DNA of 64,000 nucleotides from Spirochaetales bacterium Spiro_10 (GCA_001604405.1 LVBL01000019.1:35692-99691); one strand, 5' to 3'. Positions 1 to 8,309 are shown, counted from the first letter of the stretch. Numbers and translations are program-made. The notes: generated from the sequence alone by a model not told the origin.

Positions 1-253
1 TGACTGATTCGGCGCCCATTTCCCCGAGAAAGACGATGGCGTCGGCCATGATGTCCCGCGTCCACGGGAACAGTCCGACGCGTTCTATCGCCTTGTCGTC
101 GATCTTGACGATGAGAACCGACTCGTTTTCCCCGAGAGAGGGGAGGGCGCGCAGAAAGATGTCGTACACCTTGTCGTCCAGCGTAGTCAAAAGAAAAAAT
201 GAACACACAATGACCGCGGCTATGGGGGTGATGACGTGGAGATACTTTTTCAT
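1..253 (-). CDS. CHASE2-domain sensor protein, N-terminal fragment (gene runs off the window)
   Basis: The first 84 codons of a gene that continues beyond base 1. The product begins with MKKYLHVITP, then one hydrophobic signal-anchor helix (about residues 7-25), then a sequence typical of the start of an extracytoplasmic CHASE2 domain: the KVYDIFLRALP stretch, VLIVKIDDKAIERVG and LFPWTRDIMA. CHASE2 proteins are membrane sensors whose C-terminal output is often an adenylate/guanylate cyclase, a kinase or a GGDEF domain; the output domain here lies outside the window. The ATG at 253 is preceded by a TATACT hexamer at 261-266 with only seven bases between, no Shine-Dalgarno, and no clear -35. 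CHASE2 is recognised by eye from the DD/FPW pattern, so it is likely but not certain. Confidence 0.7.
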   Translation of the reverse strand, partial: MKKYLHVITPIAAVIVCSFFLLTTLDDKVYDIFLRALPSLGENESVLIVKIDDKAIERVGLFPWTRDIMADAIVFLGEMGAESV

Positions 254-305
254 GTAGGACAGTATATACCGAAATCGCGGGGAAGAACGAACAAAATGGA
301 GTTTT

Positions 306-1706
306 TTACCTTCCCGCAACAGCCGCCTTGAAGCTCCGCCCGCGGTCGAACTCGTTGAGGAAGAGGCCGAAACTCGTCGCGCCCGGGGAGAAGAGGATCA
401 CGTCTCCCGGCCTCGAGCCGCTTCGCGCCGCCGCGACGAGGCTCGCGAGATCGGGGTAGGGACCCTCGAAGGGGACGCCCTCCGCGCGAAGGAGGGGAAC
501 GAGCTTGTCGGTGCCGCTTCCCGCGAGAAGGCATATCCTCCGCGCGCGGCCCGCCTCGCGGGCGAGCGGCGCGAAGTCGAGGTTCTTGTCGGTGCCCCCG
601 GTCAGCAGGGTTACCGGCTCTCCGAACGACGAGAGGGCGGCGACGACCGCCTCGGGTATGGTCGCGGCCGAATCGTTGTACCACCTGATCCCGCCTTCCT
701 CGTGAAAGAACTCCAGCCGGTGTTCTATGCCGGAAAACCGCGCGAGGGCCGGCCCGATCGCCGACGGTTCCGCCCCGTAGACGGCGAGTGCTTGCGCCGC
801 GTTAAGGACGTTCTGCTTCATGTGCCGGCCGGGTACGGCGAGTTTCGCGGGCAGTAGCTCCGTTTCCGCGCCGCCCGCCCTGAGGATTCCCCTGCCGTCT
901 TCCGCTATCCAGGCGCCGTCGAGGCCGGCCTCCAGGTGCGACTCGGCGTACCACCGCACCGAGGCTCGCGTCTCGCGGGCGAAGACCGGGCCCCACTCGT
1001 CGTCCCGATTGCAGATGAGGAAGTCTTCGGGCCCCTGGTCCGCGTAGATGAGTTTTTTGTCCGCGACGTAGGGCTCCATGCCGCCGTACCAGTTCTGGTG
1101 GTCGGCCATGATCGGCGTGAGCACGGCGACGCGCGGCTTGAGCAATCCCCGTCCCCGGAGATCCGAAAGCTGCCAGCTCGAAAGCTCGAGTACGACGGGC
1201 GTCGTCCCGTCCGTGTCGTCGAGGAAGGTCAGCGGGCTTACCGTGATGTTCCCGCCCAGGAAGGCCGGATAGCCGAGCTCGACGAGGCCGAAGTGCAGGG
1301 CGCTGACCGTAGAGGACTTTCCCTTGCTTCCCGTCACGGCGAGTATCGGCGCGCGGGTGAACCGGAGAAACACGGACACGTCAGTCTCGATCGATTTCGC
1401 CGCCTCGAGGTAGGGATTCCCCTCGAGCTTGACGCCCGGGTTTTTTATCACGGTATCGGCGTTCCGGAAATCGTCGAGTTCGTGCGCGCCGAGGACGTAG
1501 CGAATCGAGGGGAAATCGGCGAGCGCGGCGATCGAGGGCGCGAGTTCCTTCTCGGTTTTCTTGTCGGTAACCGTCACCCGGGCCCCGGCGGCCGCGAAGA
1601 AGCGGGCGGTGGCGAGCCCGCCCCCGTTGAGACCGAGTCCCATGACGGTTACCCTGAGTCCCGATATGTCGGAGCGGCTTTTGAAGGGAGGGGGATCAAA
1701 GTTCAA
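306..1706 (-). CDS. murD: UDP-N-acetylmuramoyl-L-alanine--D-glutamate ligase
   Basis: MurD adds D-glutamate to UDP-MurNAc-L-Ala in the cytoplasm, the second peptide step of peptidoglycan precursor synthesis. The N-terminal Rossmann-like domain has MGLGLNGGG; the ATP-binding P-loop TGSKGKSS lies near residue 125; the central domain carries an FLGGNITVSPL stretch and the C-terminal domain the YNDSAATIPEAV and LLTGGTDKNLDF motifs of Mur ligases. I place the start at a TTG (1706), because AGAAGGAG stands eight bases before it and the next upstream ATG (1733) has only a poor ribosome site. The TTG overlaps the last codons of the upstream unknown gene by 11 bases, so translation is probably coupled. 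About 466 residues, slightly long for MurD. Confidence 0.93.
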   Translation of the reverse strand: MNFDPPPFKSRSDISGLRVTVMGLGLNGGGLATARFFAAAGARVTVTDKKTEKELAPSIAALADFPSIRYVLGAHELDDFRNADTVIKNPGVKLEGNPYLEAAKSIETDVSVFLRFTRAPILAVTGSKGKSSTVSALHFGLVELGYPAFLGGNITVSPLTFLDDTDGTTPVVLELSSWQLSDLRGRGLLKPRVAVLTPIMADHQNWYGGMEPYVADKKLIYADQGPEDFLICNRDDEWGPVFARETRASVRWYAESHLEAGLDGAWIAEDGRGILRAGGAETELLPAKLAVPGRHMKQNVLNAAQALAVYGAEPSAIGPALARFSGIEHRLEFFHEEGGIRWYNDSAATIPEAVVAALSSFGEPVTLLTGGTDKNLDFAPLAREAGRARRICLLAGSGTDKLVPLLRAEGVPFEGPYPDLASLVAAARSGSRPGDVILFSPGATSFGLFLNEFDRGRSFKAAVAGR

Positions 1707-2619
1707 CGATGTACTCCTTCTGTTCGCGTTCATTGAGTTCCGCCCTGACGTTCAGGGTTTCCCAGGTGCGCGGTATGTCCGCGGGAACGCCCGCCTTCAT
1801 CTCCCGGAAGAGGGGCATGAGCTCGGAGAAGGGGGCGGACTGCAGGTCCTCGAGTATGCGGTCGAGGGACGGCTCGATGAAGGCCCTCGCGCGGTGCAGG
1901 AGGTCGGGGCCGTCCTGTCCGAGGGCGTTCATGGAGACGCAGCGCTGTTTGCAGGTGAGCGGGTAGTACGGGTGGTTACGCTTGCCCTCCGGAAGGGCGA
2001 GCTTCGAGAAGAACTTGTTGATGTCCGCGTCCATCCAGATGCCGTGCACCATGTATCCCTCTCCCGATTCCCCCTTCCAGGTCACCGGGATGGTCTGGTT
2101 CAGCACGAGTTCCCCTTCGGTCGTCGATTCCGCCAGCGGCAGATAGTCGCATTCGAAGTAGAGGCGGTTCGAGCGGTACGCGTGCGTATGGGCGTTCGTG
2201 CCGGCAACGGTGATCTCGGATTCGAGCGGCCGGCACAGGAGATCGATCATGACGAGGTAGAGATACCGCTGGCCCTCATGGCGAACGACCCGGTAAAACG
2301 ACGGCGTATGAATCGAAAACGGATCGAAAAACCACCGTGTCCCCGCGAGAAGCCAGGGACAGAGCTCGGCGACGCGGGCCGCGATGCGCGCGATCGAGTC
2401 GACGTAGCCGGCCGGGGGGGCGGGATTGTCCATGGAATGGTGAACGGGCAGGGTGGGCACCTCCAGGGTGCCGTCGAGGATCATGAATTGGTCTTCGCCC
2501 TGATTATACCTGAACTCGACGGGTCCCGCGCGCCGTCCCGTCGGGGGGATTCCGCCCAGAAGGGCGTTGACGGCGCCATCGGTCGAGGACACGGTAATCC
2601 GGCTTGTGTTCCGGCCCAT
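1696..2619 (-). CDS. Conserved protein of unknown function upstream of murD
   Basis: I do not recognise this 307-residue protein. It has no signal peptide and no membrane helix; it is rich in Trp, Tyr and His in the middle (FYRVVRHEGQRYLYLVM, HGIWMDADINKFFSKL) and has a cysteine pair region TCKQRC. It overlaps the start of murD by 11 bases, so the two are co-translated, and it is divergent from the FecR gene with 21 bases between the two ATGs. On its own strand TATAAT lies at 2625-2630, five bases before the ATG, with no Shine-Dalgarno. The position suggests a cytoplasmic role linked to cell-wall synthesis, but nothing in the sequence proves it. Confidence 0.75.
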   Translation of the reverse strand: MGRNTSRITVSSTDGAVNALLGGIPPTGRRAGPVEFRYNQGEDQFMILDGTLEVPTLPVHHSMDNPAPPAGYVDSIARIAARVAELCPWLLAGTRWFFDPFSIHTPSFYRVVRHEGQRYLYLVMIDLLCRPLESEITVAGTNAHTHAYRSNRLYFECDYLPLAESTTEGELVLNQTIPVTWKGESGEGYMVHGIWMDADINKFFSKLALPEGKRNHPYYPLTCKQRCVSMNALGQDGPDLLHRARAFIEPSLDRILEDLQSAPFSELMPLFREMKAGVPADIPRTWETLNVRAELNEREQKEYIVEL

Positions 2620-2632
2620 AGGGCATTATACT
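2604..2632 (+). promoter_or_regulatory. Promoter of the FecR-domain gene
   Basis: TTGTGT (2604-2609), 17-base spacer, TATACT (2627-2632). The predicted transcript would start at about 2639, two bases from the ATG at 2641, so the mRNA would be leaderless. The TATAAT of the divergent gene (2625-2630, minus strand) overlaps this -10 almost exactly. Confidence 0.6.
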
Positions 2633-2640
2633 ACCGTATA

Positions 2641-3612
2641 ATGAAACATATTGAAAGATGCGTCTTTACCCTGCTTTTCGCCCTCTCTTGCGGTTTCGTC
2701 GCGGCGGAGCGCTATGGCGTAGTGGCCTATGCCGAGGGACCTTCCTTCATGAGGATCAGGGACGGCAAAACCGAGGTGTTTCGGCCCGACGAACGGGACG
2801 TCGCGGGAATGGAGGTTCTCACCGGCGATATCTACCAGACCTCGAAGGGCGCCTTTCTGGAGCTCACGTTCGACGAGATCGGGGCCACGGTACAGATAGC
2901 CGAGAACACCTCGTTTCGCTGCTACATGGAGGATGGCGGAAAGAAATCGAGCGGCGAACTCTATTACGGACGCGTCCGCGCCAAGGTCGGAAAGCTCACC
3001 GGCGGTTCCACGTATCGCCTCTCGTCTCCGTCGCTTGTGGCCGGCGTGCGCGGCACGAACTTCGGCCTCGACGTCATCTCCAACGAAGACACCTCCCGCG
3101 TGCTTCATCGCGTGTTTTGCCTCGAGGGCTCCGTCCTTGTCGGCGACCTTTACGGACCGACGCTCAAGACCGTCCTGCTCAAGGGCCAGGAGATGGTCGA
3201 GAAGGTCGCGGTACCGGAAGGAACGGCCGTCGAGGGTGACCCGGCGGCTTCCGCGGCCGAACCCGCCCCTCTCGTAAAGGAACCCGTCGCGGCCGAGGTC
3301 GTGGGTTTCTGGGAGCGTCGGCCCTTCGCCGCCGCCAAGGCCACTGCCGGCGAGGCCCCTGCCTCCGCGGAAACGGCCGTTGCCGACGCCTCGGACACGA
3401 CCGAGCCCAAGGACAAGCGCGATAACGTCAAGTTGCTCCGAAATACGGGATCCGCGCTCATGGTAGTCGGCATCCTGACCTCGATCGGGTCGGCCTTGTG
3501 GCGTAACACGACGGAAAGCGACGACTGGCGCGCCGACGCGGGCATTACGGCCGGCGTCGTCATGTTCGGCTCGGGCGGCGTGTTGGCGCTTCTGACGGCC
3601 TTCGCCGACTAG
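2641..3612 (+). CDS. FecR-domain secreted/envelope protein
   Basis: A 323-residue protein with a signal peptide (MKHIERCVFTLLFALSCGFVAAE, cleavage near residue 22) followed by a FecR-like periplasmic domain: the LTGDIYQTSKGAFLELTF, VQIAENTSF, LYYGRVRAKVGKL and SPSLVAGVRGTNFGLDV stretches are the classic order. After an Ala/Pro/Glu-rich linker (about residues 195-265) there are two C-terminal hydrophobic segments (NTGSALMVVGILTSIGSALW and ITAGVVMFGSGGVLALLTAF) that probably hold it in the membrane. FecR domains were named for sigma regulation, but in spirochaetes they are common in stand-alone envelope proteins; no FecI-type sigma or TonB receptor lies nearby, so an anti-sigma role is not supported. 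No Shine-Dalgarno before the ATG. Confidence 0.85.
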   Translation: MKHIERCVFTLLFALSCGFVAAERYGVVAYAEGPSFMRIRDGKTEVFRPDERDVAGMEVLTGDIYQTSKGAFLELTFDEIGATVQIAENTSFRCYMEDGGKKSSGELYYGRVRAKVGKLTGGSTYRLSSPSLVAGVRGTNFGLDVISNEDTSRVLHRVFCLEGSVLVGDLYGPTLKTVLLKGQEMVEKVAVPEGTAVEGDPAASAAEPAPLVKEPVAAEVVGFWERRPFAAAKATAGEAPASAETAVADASDTTEPKDKRDNVKLLRNTGSALMVVGILTSIGSALWRNTTESDDWRADAGITAGVVMFGSGGVLALLTAFAD

Positions 3613-4547
3613 TCCGCGCCCGGCATATCGGGCGCGTCGAACGTCCCCTCGAAAAGATATCCTCCCGAACCCGTGACGTACATCTCGTTCGCCCGCACGT
3701 CCCACGACGCGGCGAGCCTGCGCGAGTTGTCACGGTCGCGGCCGATCTCCTCGTCGGGGTTGCCGTCGGTACCCGCGCTCTCGAAGATGACGATGGCGTC
3801 CGTCTCGGTCTGCCCGGAGCATACGGCCGTAGCGAGGGCCGCGCAGGCCACCGCCGAGGCGCCGGATTCCTGGCGCGGAAGCGAGCGCACGAGTATCGTC
3901 TCACGGGTTATCGCCTGGGCGACCGAGGGGATGACGTCTCGCGCGGGAAAGGCACGCCGCGCGAGACCCGAGAACCCCGGGAAGTCGAGGGTGCCGAGCG
4001 CGCGGGGGAAGGCGGTCACGACGTCTTCCCTGACGTGGATTGCTGAGCACGAAAGGGTCGTCCCCCCGATCTCGAGCGACTCGACGACGCGTTTCGCATC
4101 CGGCGTTATGACCGCGCCCCCGAGGATGGAGAACGGCGAGCCGAGCGCGATCCTGAACTCGTGCGCGCCGAGGATGTCGACGGACCTGTCTCCCCGGTTC
4201 GTGCGGAAGGTTACCGAACGCGCCGCGGTCCTGCCCGAATCGAAGGCGAAGCGCGTCGCGCAGAGGATGGCGTCATCGGCCGTTTCCGCGAGGCGGCCCT
4301 TCGGTCCGAGCACCCTGATCGAGTTGTCGGCGGACAAAAAGATTATCCCGCTCGCGCCGATGCCGTACCGCCTGTCGCACAGGATGCGCGCGAGGGTGGG
4401 ATACGAGGCGGGATCGACGGAGTTCCCGCCCTCCCCGGGCGCGTCGCGCGTGGCGTCCGGGGCCCGCGTTTTTCCGGAGAGCGCCGCGAGGTCCACGAGG
4501 ACGAAGCCGTTTCCCGCGATCTGCATCTTGTAAAAGGGTATGTTCAC
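3609..4547 (-). CDS. Diaminopimelate epimerase-like protein lacking both catalytic cysteines
   Basis: 312 residues with the DapF fold signature: FYKMQIAGNGFVLVDL at the N-terminus (DapF: K-M-x-G-x-G-N-D-F), ILCDRRYGIGASGIIFL (DapF: C-D-R-x-x-G-I-G-A-D-G), and a C-terminal ACAALATAV block. The first catalytic motif of DapF, C-G-N-G-x-R-C, reads A-D-D-A-I-L-C here (residues 90-96), so the first active cysteine is Ala; the second, in A-C-G-T-G-A-C, reads G-A-S-A-V-A-C, so the second is also Ala. It cannot use the two-cysteine racemisation mechanism. The gene starts inside the murE stop (ATGA overlap at 4544-4547) and overlaps the FecR stop by four bases on the other strand. A wall-related ligand-binding or regulatory role is inference. 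Confidence 0.8.
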   Translation of the reverse strand: MNIPFYKMQIAGNGFVLVDLAALSGKTRAPDATRDAPGEGGNSVDPASYPTLARILCDRRYGIGASGIIFLSADNSIRVLGPKGRLAETADDAILCATRFAFDSGRTAARSVTFRTNRGDRSVDILGAHEFRIALGSPFSILGGAVITPDAKRVVESLEIGGTTLSCSAIHVREDVVTAFPRALGTLDFPGFSGLARRAFPARDVIPSVAQAITRETILVRSLPRQESGASAVACAALATAVCSGQTETDAIVIFESAGTDGNPDEEIGRDRDNSRRLAASWDVRANEMYVTGSGGYLFEGTFDAPDMPGAD

Positions 4548-6091
4548 GGGTTCGCCGGCCCCGGGCCGAAGCCCGCTTCGCGGAGGGCGTTCCGCGCCTC
4601 CGTGATCTCGTCGTAGGGATCGACGCGGTCGCGGTAGATGATCGAGTTTTCGTGTCCCTTTCCGAGCAGGAGGACGAGATCACCGGCTCCCGCGAGGGAG
4701 ACCGCCTTCCTGATAGCCTCGGGGCGGTTCGGGATGAGATGGAGCGTCTCGCCCCGCGCCAGTTCCGGGCAGCCCCGCGCGATCTGTTCGAGGATGTCCA
4801 TGGGCTCCTCGCCGCGCGGATCCTCGTCGGAGAGGATGACGACGTCCGAGTAGTCCGCGGCGACGCGGCCCTGCTCGGGCCGTTTTACCGTGTCGCGCTC
4901 GCCGCCCGACCCGAACACGCTGATGATGCGTCCCGTGACGCGCTTGCGAAGCGGCGGGAATATGGCCTGAAAGGACGACGGCGTGTGCGCGTAGTCCACG
5001 AGCACCTCGAAAGGCTGACCCTCGTCGACGACCGTCATGCGTCCCTTGACCGGGGCGAGCTCGGGAAGGAGGGCCACGATCTCCGCGACGGGCCGTTCGA
5101 GGGCCTTCGCCACGGTAATCGCCGCGGCGAGAGCGTTGTACACGTTAAAGGCCCCCGGCAGGTTGATCCGCGCGGGGAGGGTTTCCTCGCCGCAGGTCAC
5201 GGTAAAGGACGAGCCGCGCGCGTCGTTGGCGATCCCGCTCGCGGATATCCCCCGTTTCGTGTTTGCCCAGGTGGAATAGCCGTACACCGGCTTCGCCGTC
5301 GCCGCGCGGAAATACACGGAGGCGGTATCCTCCTCGTTGACGACGCCGAACGAGGGCACCGTCCGTCCCGACTTGACGTGGTCGTGAAGGTCGAGCGCCC
5401 GGAAGAGGTTCGCCTTGTCGCTCTTGTACTGCTCGCGCGTGCCGTGGAACTCCAGGTGCTCGTGCGTCACGTTGGTCATGATGCCGACGTCGAAGAGCAC
5501 GTCGCCGAGCCGGTTGGTGCGCGCCGAGAGCCCGTGCGACGACGACTCGATGACGGCGTGCGTGAGCCCGTTGGCCCGCATCTCGGCGAGCTTGGCGTGT
5601 ATCGTCACGGCCTCGGGCGTCGTCTGGTGCTCGGGGTTCGCGAGCGCCTCGCCGGAGACGCAGTATTCCACCGTGGAGATGAAGCCCGCCTTGACGCCGC
5701 ACAGGCCGAAGAGCTGCCAGACGAGGGAGACGGTCGTGCTCTTTCCCTCGGTGCCCGTGACGCCGATCACGACGAGGTCGCGGGACGGGTGGTCGTGGAA
5801 GGCGGCGGCCGCCGGCGACATCGCGAAACGGGCGTCCTTGACGCGAAGATAGGCGACGGCGGGATCGTAGGACGCGAGGGGCCGTTCGTGCACGACCGCG
5901 AGGGCGCCCCTCCGGATCGCGTCCGGGATGAACGCCGAACCGTCCGCGTGAAGGCCGGGCAGGGCGAAAAAAAGCGAGCCGGGAGTTACCTGGCGCGAAT
6001 CGTAGGCCAAAGCTGTAATCGCGGGATCGGCGTTTCCGACCCGGTCGATGGCGCCGATGGACTCGGCGAAGGCGGACAGTTTCTTGATCAT
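4544..6091 (-). CDS. murE: UDP-N-acetylmuramyl-tripeptide synthetase
   Basis: MurE adds the third, diamino, residue to UDP-MurNAc-L-Ala-D-Glu. Visible are the N-terminal YDSRQVTPGSLFFALPG block, the P-loop GVTGTEGKST near residue 110, the TTPEA and SSHGL segments, DYAHTPSSF, and the C-terminal FGSGGERD. The residue-selecting motif, D-N-P-R in meso-diaminopimelate enzymes, reads E-D-P-R (SDEDPRGEEP). Treponemes are known to use L-ornithine, so this variant may fit ornithine, but the motif alone does not decide. I choose the ATG at 6091 because a good promoter lies at 6102-6130, downstream of the alternative GTG at 6133. About 515 residues. The stop overlaps the start of the DapF-like gene by four bases. 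Confidence 0.92.
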   Translation of the reverse strand: MIKKLSAFAESIGAIDRVGNADPAITALAYDSRQVTPGSLFFALPGLHADGSAFIPDAIRRGALAVVHERPLASYDPAVAYLRVKDARFAMSPAAAAFHDHPSRDLVVIGVTGTEGKSTTVSLVWQLFGLCGVKAGFISTVEYCVSGEALANPEHQTTPEAVTIHAKLAEMRANGLTHAVIESSSHGLSARTNRLGDVLFDVGIMTNVTHEHLEFHGTREQYKSDKANLFRALDLHDHVKSGRTVPSFGVVNEEDTASVYFRAATAKPVYGYSTWANTKRGISASGIANDARGSSFTVTCGEETLPARINLPGAFNVYNALAAAITVAKALERPVAEIVALLPELAPVKGRMTVVDEGQPFEVLVDYAHTPSSFQAIFPPLRKRVTGRIISVFGSGGERDTVKRPEQGRVAADYSDVVILSDEDPRGEEPMDILEQIARGCPELARGETLHLIPNRPEAIRKAVSLAGAGDLVLLLGKGHENSIIYRDRVDPYDEITEARNALREAGFGPGPANP

Positions 6092-6101
6092 ACCTCGTTC
6101 G

Positions 6102-6130
6102 ATTGTATCAATGCCGTCTTGTGTTGGCAA
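6102..6130 (-). promoter_or_regulatory. Promoter of murE
   Basis: On the minus strand TTGCCA (6125-6130), 17-base spacer, TACAAT (6102-6107). The -10 ends ten bases before the murE ATG at 6091. It interlocks with the queD promoter on the other strand. Confidence 0.65.
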
Positions 6131-6147
6131 CACCTTCCCGGTACTAT
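6119..6147 (+). promoter_or_regulatory. Promoter of queD
   Basis: TTGTGT (6119-6124), 17-base spacer, TACTAT (6142-6147), six bases before the ATG at 6154: a leaderless transcript is predicted. Confidence 0.6.
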
Positions 6148-6153
6148 AGGGGC

Positions 6154-6525
6154 ATGTACGAAGTACGAGTCGAGGCCGAATTCGCGGCCGCCCACTTTTT
6201 GACCGACTACCACGGAAAGTGCGAACGCCTTCACGGCCACAATTACCGGGTTCTCGCCCACGCGCGCGGGGATGAACTTGATTCCGGCGGGATGCTCGTG
6301 GATTTCGGCGTCCTCAAAAAGGCCCTGCGGGACGCCTGCGGGGAGCTCGATCACGGAAACCTGAACGACCTTCCCGTTTTCGGCGGGAACCCGAGCGCCG
6401 AGCGGATCGCCCGGCATATCTTCATGCGTGTCAGGGAGCTCGCGCCTGATGCGCCCCTCCGGGCCGTCGACGTGTACGAAACGCCGACGAGCCGGGCGCG
6501 CTATATCGGGGACGACCGGGACTGA
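6154..6525 (+). CDS. queD: 6-carboxy-5,6,7,8-tetrahydropterin synthase
   Basis: QueD converts 7,8-dihydroneopterin triphosphate to 6-carboxytetrahydropterin, an early step to queuosine in tRNA. The 123-residue protein has the whole signature: zinc histidines in AEFAAAHFL and HGHNY, the catalytic cysteine in HGKCERLHGHNY (about residue 24), DFGVLKK, the LDHGNLND stretch with its active-site His-Asp, NPSAERIA, and the C-terminal VYETPTSRARY. Length is normal for the family. Eukaryotic-type 6-pyruvoyl-tetrahydropterin synthase is the alternative, but the short bacterial form points to QueD. It stands alone between divergent murE and the ABC operon; no other que gene is in the window. Confidence 0.92.
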   Translation: MYEVRVEAEFAAAHFLTDYHGKCERLHGHNYRVLAHARGDELDSGGMLVDFGVLKKALRDACGELDHGNLNDLPVFGGNPSAERIARHIFMRVRELAPDAPLRAVDVYETPTSRARYIGDDRD

Positions 6526-6636
6526 ACGGCCCGCGCGGAAGCGGGGCTTCGTGTAACCTGCCTGCCGCACGGTCGTTTTCTCAGGTTGTGCCGTATCGGG
6601 CAAAAACACCATTCATAAAACGCAAAGGGAGGATAC

Positions 6637-7587
6637 ATGATCGAGGTTTCACACGTGTCCCGCGCGTACGGGGATTTCCTGGCCGTCGACGATGTCAGCT
6701 TTTCGGTACGGAAAGGCGAGATCGTCGGGCTCTTGGGCCCCAACGGCGCGGGAAAAACGACCACGATGCGCATGATAACGGGCTTTTTGGAGCCGACTTC
6801 GGGGGCGGTGACGATTGACGGCCGCGAGATGACGGGCGACTCCCGCGACCTGAAGCGGAAGATCGGGTACATGCCGGAATCGGCGCCCCTCTACGGCGAG
6901 ATGCTCGTCGCCGACTACCTCGAGTACGTCGCCGCGATGCAGGGGATCGGCGATCCCGCCAAGATCCCGTCGATCGCGGCCGTTTGCGGCCTCGAGGAGG
7001 TCATGCACAAGAACGTCGGCGACCTTTCGCGCGGCTACCGTCAGCGCGTCGGGCTCGCGCACTCGCTTCTTCACGATCCGGAGATACTGATTCTCGACGA
7101 GCCGACCTCGGGACTCGACCCGAACCAGATAATCGAGGTGCGGAACCTCATCCGCTCGATCGGGACGACGAGAACCGTCATCATATCCACCCATATACTC
7201 AGCGAGGTCGAGATGCTCTGCGACCGCGTCGTGATCATTTCCCGCGGACGCATCGTGGCCGACAGCCCCACGAAGGAGCTTCGGGCGAGATACGCGCAGC
7301 GCTCGACGCTTCGCGTGCAGATGGCCGGTTGCCGCGAAAGCGGGCTCGAGCCGGCCCTCTCGCGGCTTCCGGGCGTCTCGGCCGTAACGCTCGCCGATGG
7401 GGAGGCGCTTCCGGACGGCTCGCGGCTTTCCTGCGCGGAGCTTTCCGTCGAGGGAGACGCCGACCCGCGTCCCGGCGTGTTCGCCCTTGCCCGCGACTCG
7501 GGCTGGACGCTGTACGAGATGACCGTCAGGAAAAACAGCCTTGAAGACGTCTTCAGGGAGCTTACGACCGGAGGGGACGAACAATGA
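6637..7587 (+). CDS. GldA-like ABC transporter ATP-binding protein
   Basis: First gene of a four-gene operon. The 316-residue protein has Walker A GPNGAGKTTT near residue 37, the Q-loop region, the signature LSRGYRQRVG, Walker B ILILDEPTSGLDPNQ and the switch His in ISTHILSEVEMLC, then a C-terminal extension of about 100 residues usual for the DrrA/GldA/NosF type. It should power the permease encoded next to it. Ribosome site AAGGGAGG precedes the ATG. The gene overlaps the permease by four bases (ATGA). The operon composition (ATPase, ABC-2 permease, GldG-like, DUF4340) is that named for gliding motility in Bacteroidetes, but it is widespread in non-gliding bacteria and its substrate is unknown. 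Confidence 0.9.
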   Translation: MIEVSHVSRAYGDFLAVDDVSFSVRKGEIVGLLGPNGAGKTTTMRMITGFLEPTSGAVTIDGREMTGDSRDLKRKIGYMPESAPLYGEMLVADYLEYVAAMQGIGDPAKIPSIAAVCGLEEVMHKNVGDLSRGYRQRVGLAHSLLHDPEILILDEPTSGLDPNQIIEVRNLIRSIGTTRTVIISTHILSEVEMLCDRVVIISRGRIVADSPTKELRARYAQRSTLRVQMAGCRESGLEPALSRLPGVSAVTLADGEALPDGSRLSCAELSVEGDADPRPGVFALARDSGWTLYEMTVRKNSLEDVFRELTTGGDEQ

Positions 7588-8309
7588 AACGGAACGGATC
7601 GGCCTGGGCGGTGATCGCCCGGCGCGAACTTGCGGCGTATTTCGCGAGCCCGGTGGCGTATATCGTCATGGTATGCTTCGTCGCGTTCTCGGGCTTTCTC
7701 TTTTTCTCGACTTTCTTTCTCGCGAACCGCGCGGAGCTCAGGGGCTTTTTCACCCTGCTTCCCGTGCTGTTCGCCTTTTTCATCCCGGCGATAACGATGC
7801 GCCTCTTTGCCGAGGAAACGCGGAGCGGAAGCATCGAGACGCTCATGACCCTTCCCGTGACCGCCTTTGACGCGGTTCTCGGCAAGTACCTCGCGGCCTT
7901 CGCCTTCAGCGCGTCCATGCTGCTTCCGACGCTCTGTTACGCGGTCACGATCGCCGTGCTCGGCGATCCCGACTCGGGCCCGGTGGTCGGCGGCTATCTC
8001 GGGTCGCTCTTTCTCGCGGGCGGCTTTTCCGCGGTTGGGGTGTTCGCATCGGCGGTGACGAAGAACCAGATCGTCGCCTTCTTCATCGCGTTCGCGATAT
8101 CGGTACTGCTCGCCCTGGTCGACGCCTTTCTCATCCTGCTTCCCGCCCCGGTCGTCGGCGTCCTGCAGTCCGTATCGGCCGGATACCATTTCCAGTCCAT
8201 CGCGCGCGGCATCGTGGACACGCGCGACGTCCTCTACTTCCTTTCCCTGTCGGCGCTCTTCGTGTCGCTGACCGTCAAGGCGGTTTCCGCCAGGGGAGGC
8301 GCGCGATGA
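7584..8309 (+). CDS. ABC-2 type permease (GldF-like)
   Basis: A 241-residue integral membrane protein with about six hydrophobic helices: VAYIVMVCFVAFSGFLFF, the GFFTLLPVLFAFFIPAITM segment, AFAFSASMLLPTLCYAVTIAVL, SLFLAGGFSAVGVFA, IVAFFIAFAISVLLALVDAF and a C-terminal one. The N-terminal ARRELAAYFASPVAYIV and the FAEETRSGSIETLMTLPV loop are characteristic of ABC-2 permeases of the GldF/NosY type. It overlaps both neighbours by four bases, so expression with the ATPase and the GldG-like protein is coupled. Confidence 0.88.
   Translation: MKRNGSAWAVIARRELAAYFASPVAYIVMVCFVAFSGFLFFSTFFLANRAELRGFFTLLPVLFAFFIPAITMRLFAEETRSGSIETLMTLPVTAFDAVLGKYLAAFAFSASMLLPTLCYAVTIAVLGDPDSGPVVGGYLGSLFLAGGFSAVGVFASAVTKNQIVAFFIAFAISVLLALVDAFLILLPAPVVGVLQSVSAGYHFQSIARGIVDTRDVLYFLSLSALFVSLTVKAVSARGGAR

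Noticed and set aside
2641..3612. FecR-type anti-sigma factor of an iron-uptake system
   Set aside because: No FecI-type sigma or TonB receptor nearby; the FecR domain alone is common in spirochaetal envelope proteins.
6092..6133. Upstream GTG start for murE
   Set aside because: It lies above the promoter at 6102-6130 and adds residues not seen in the family.
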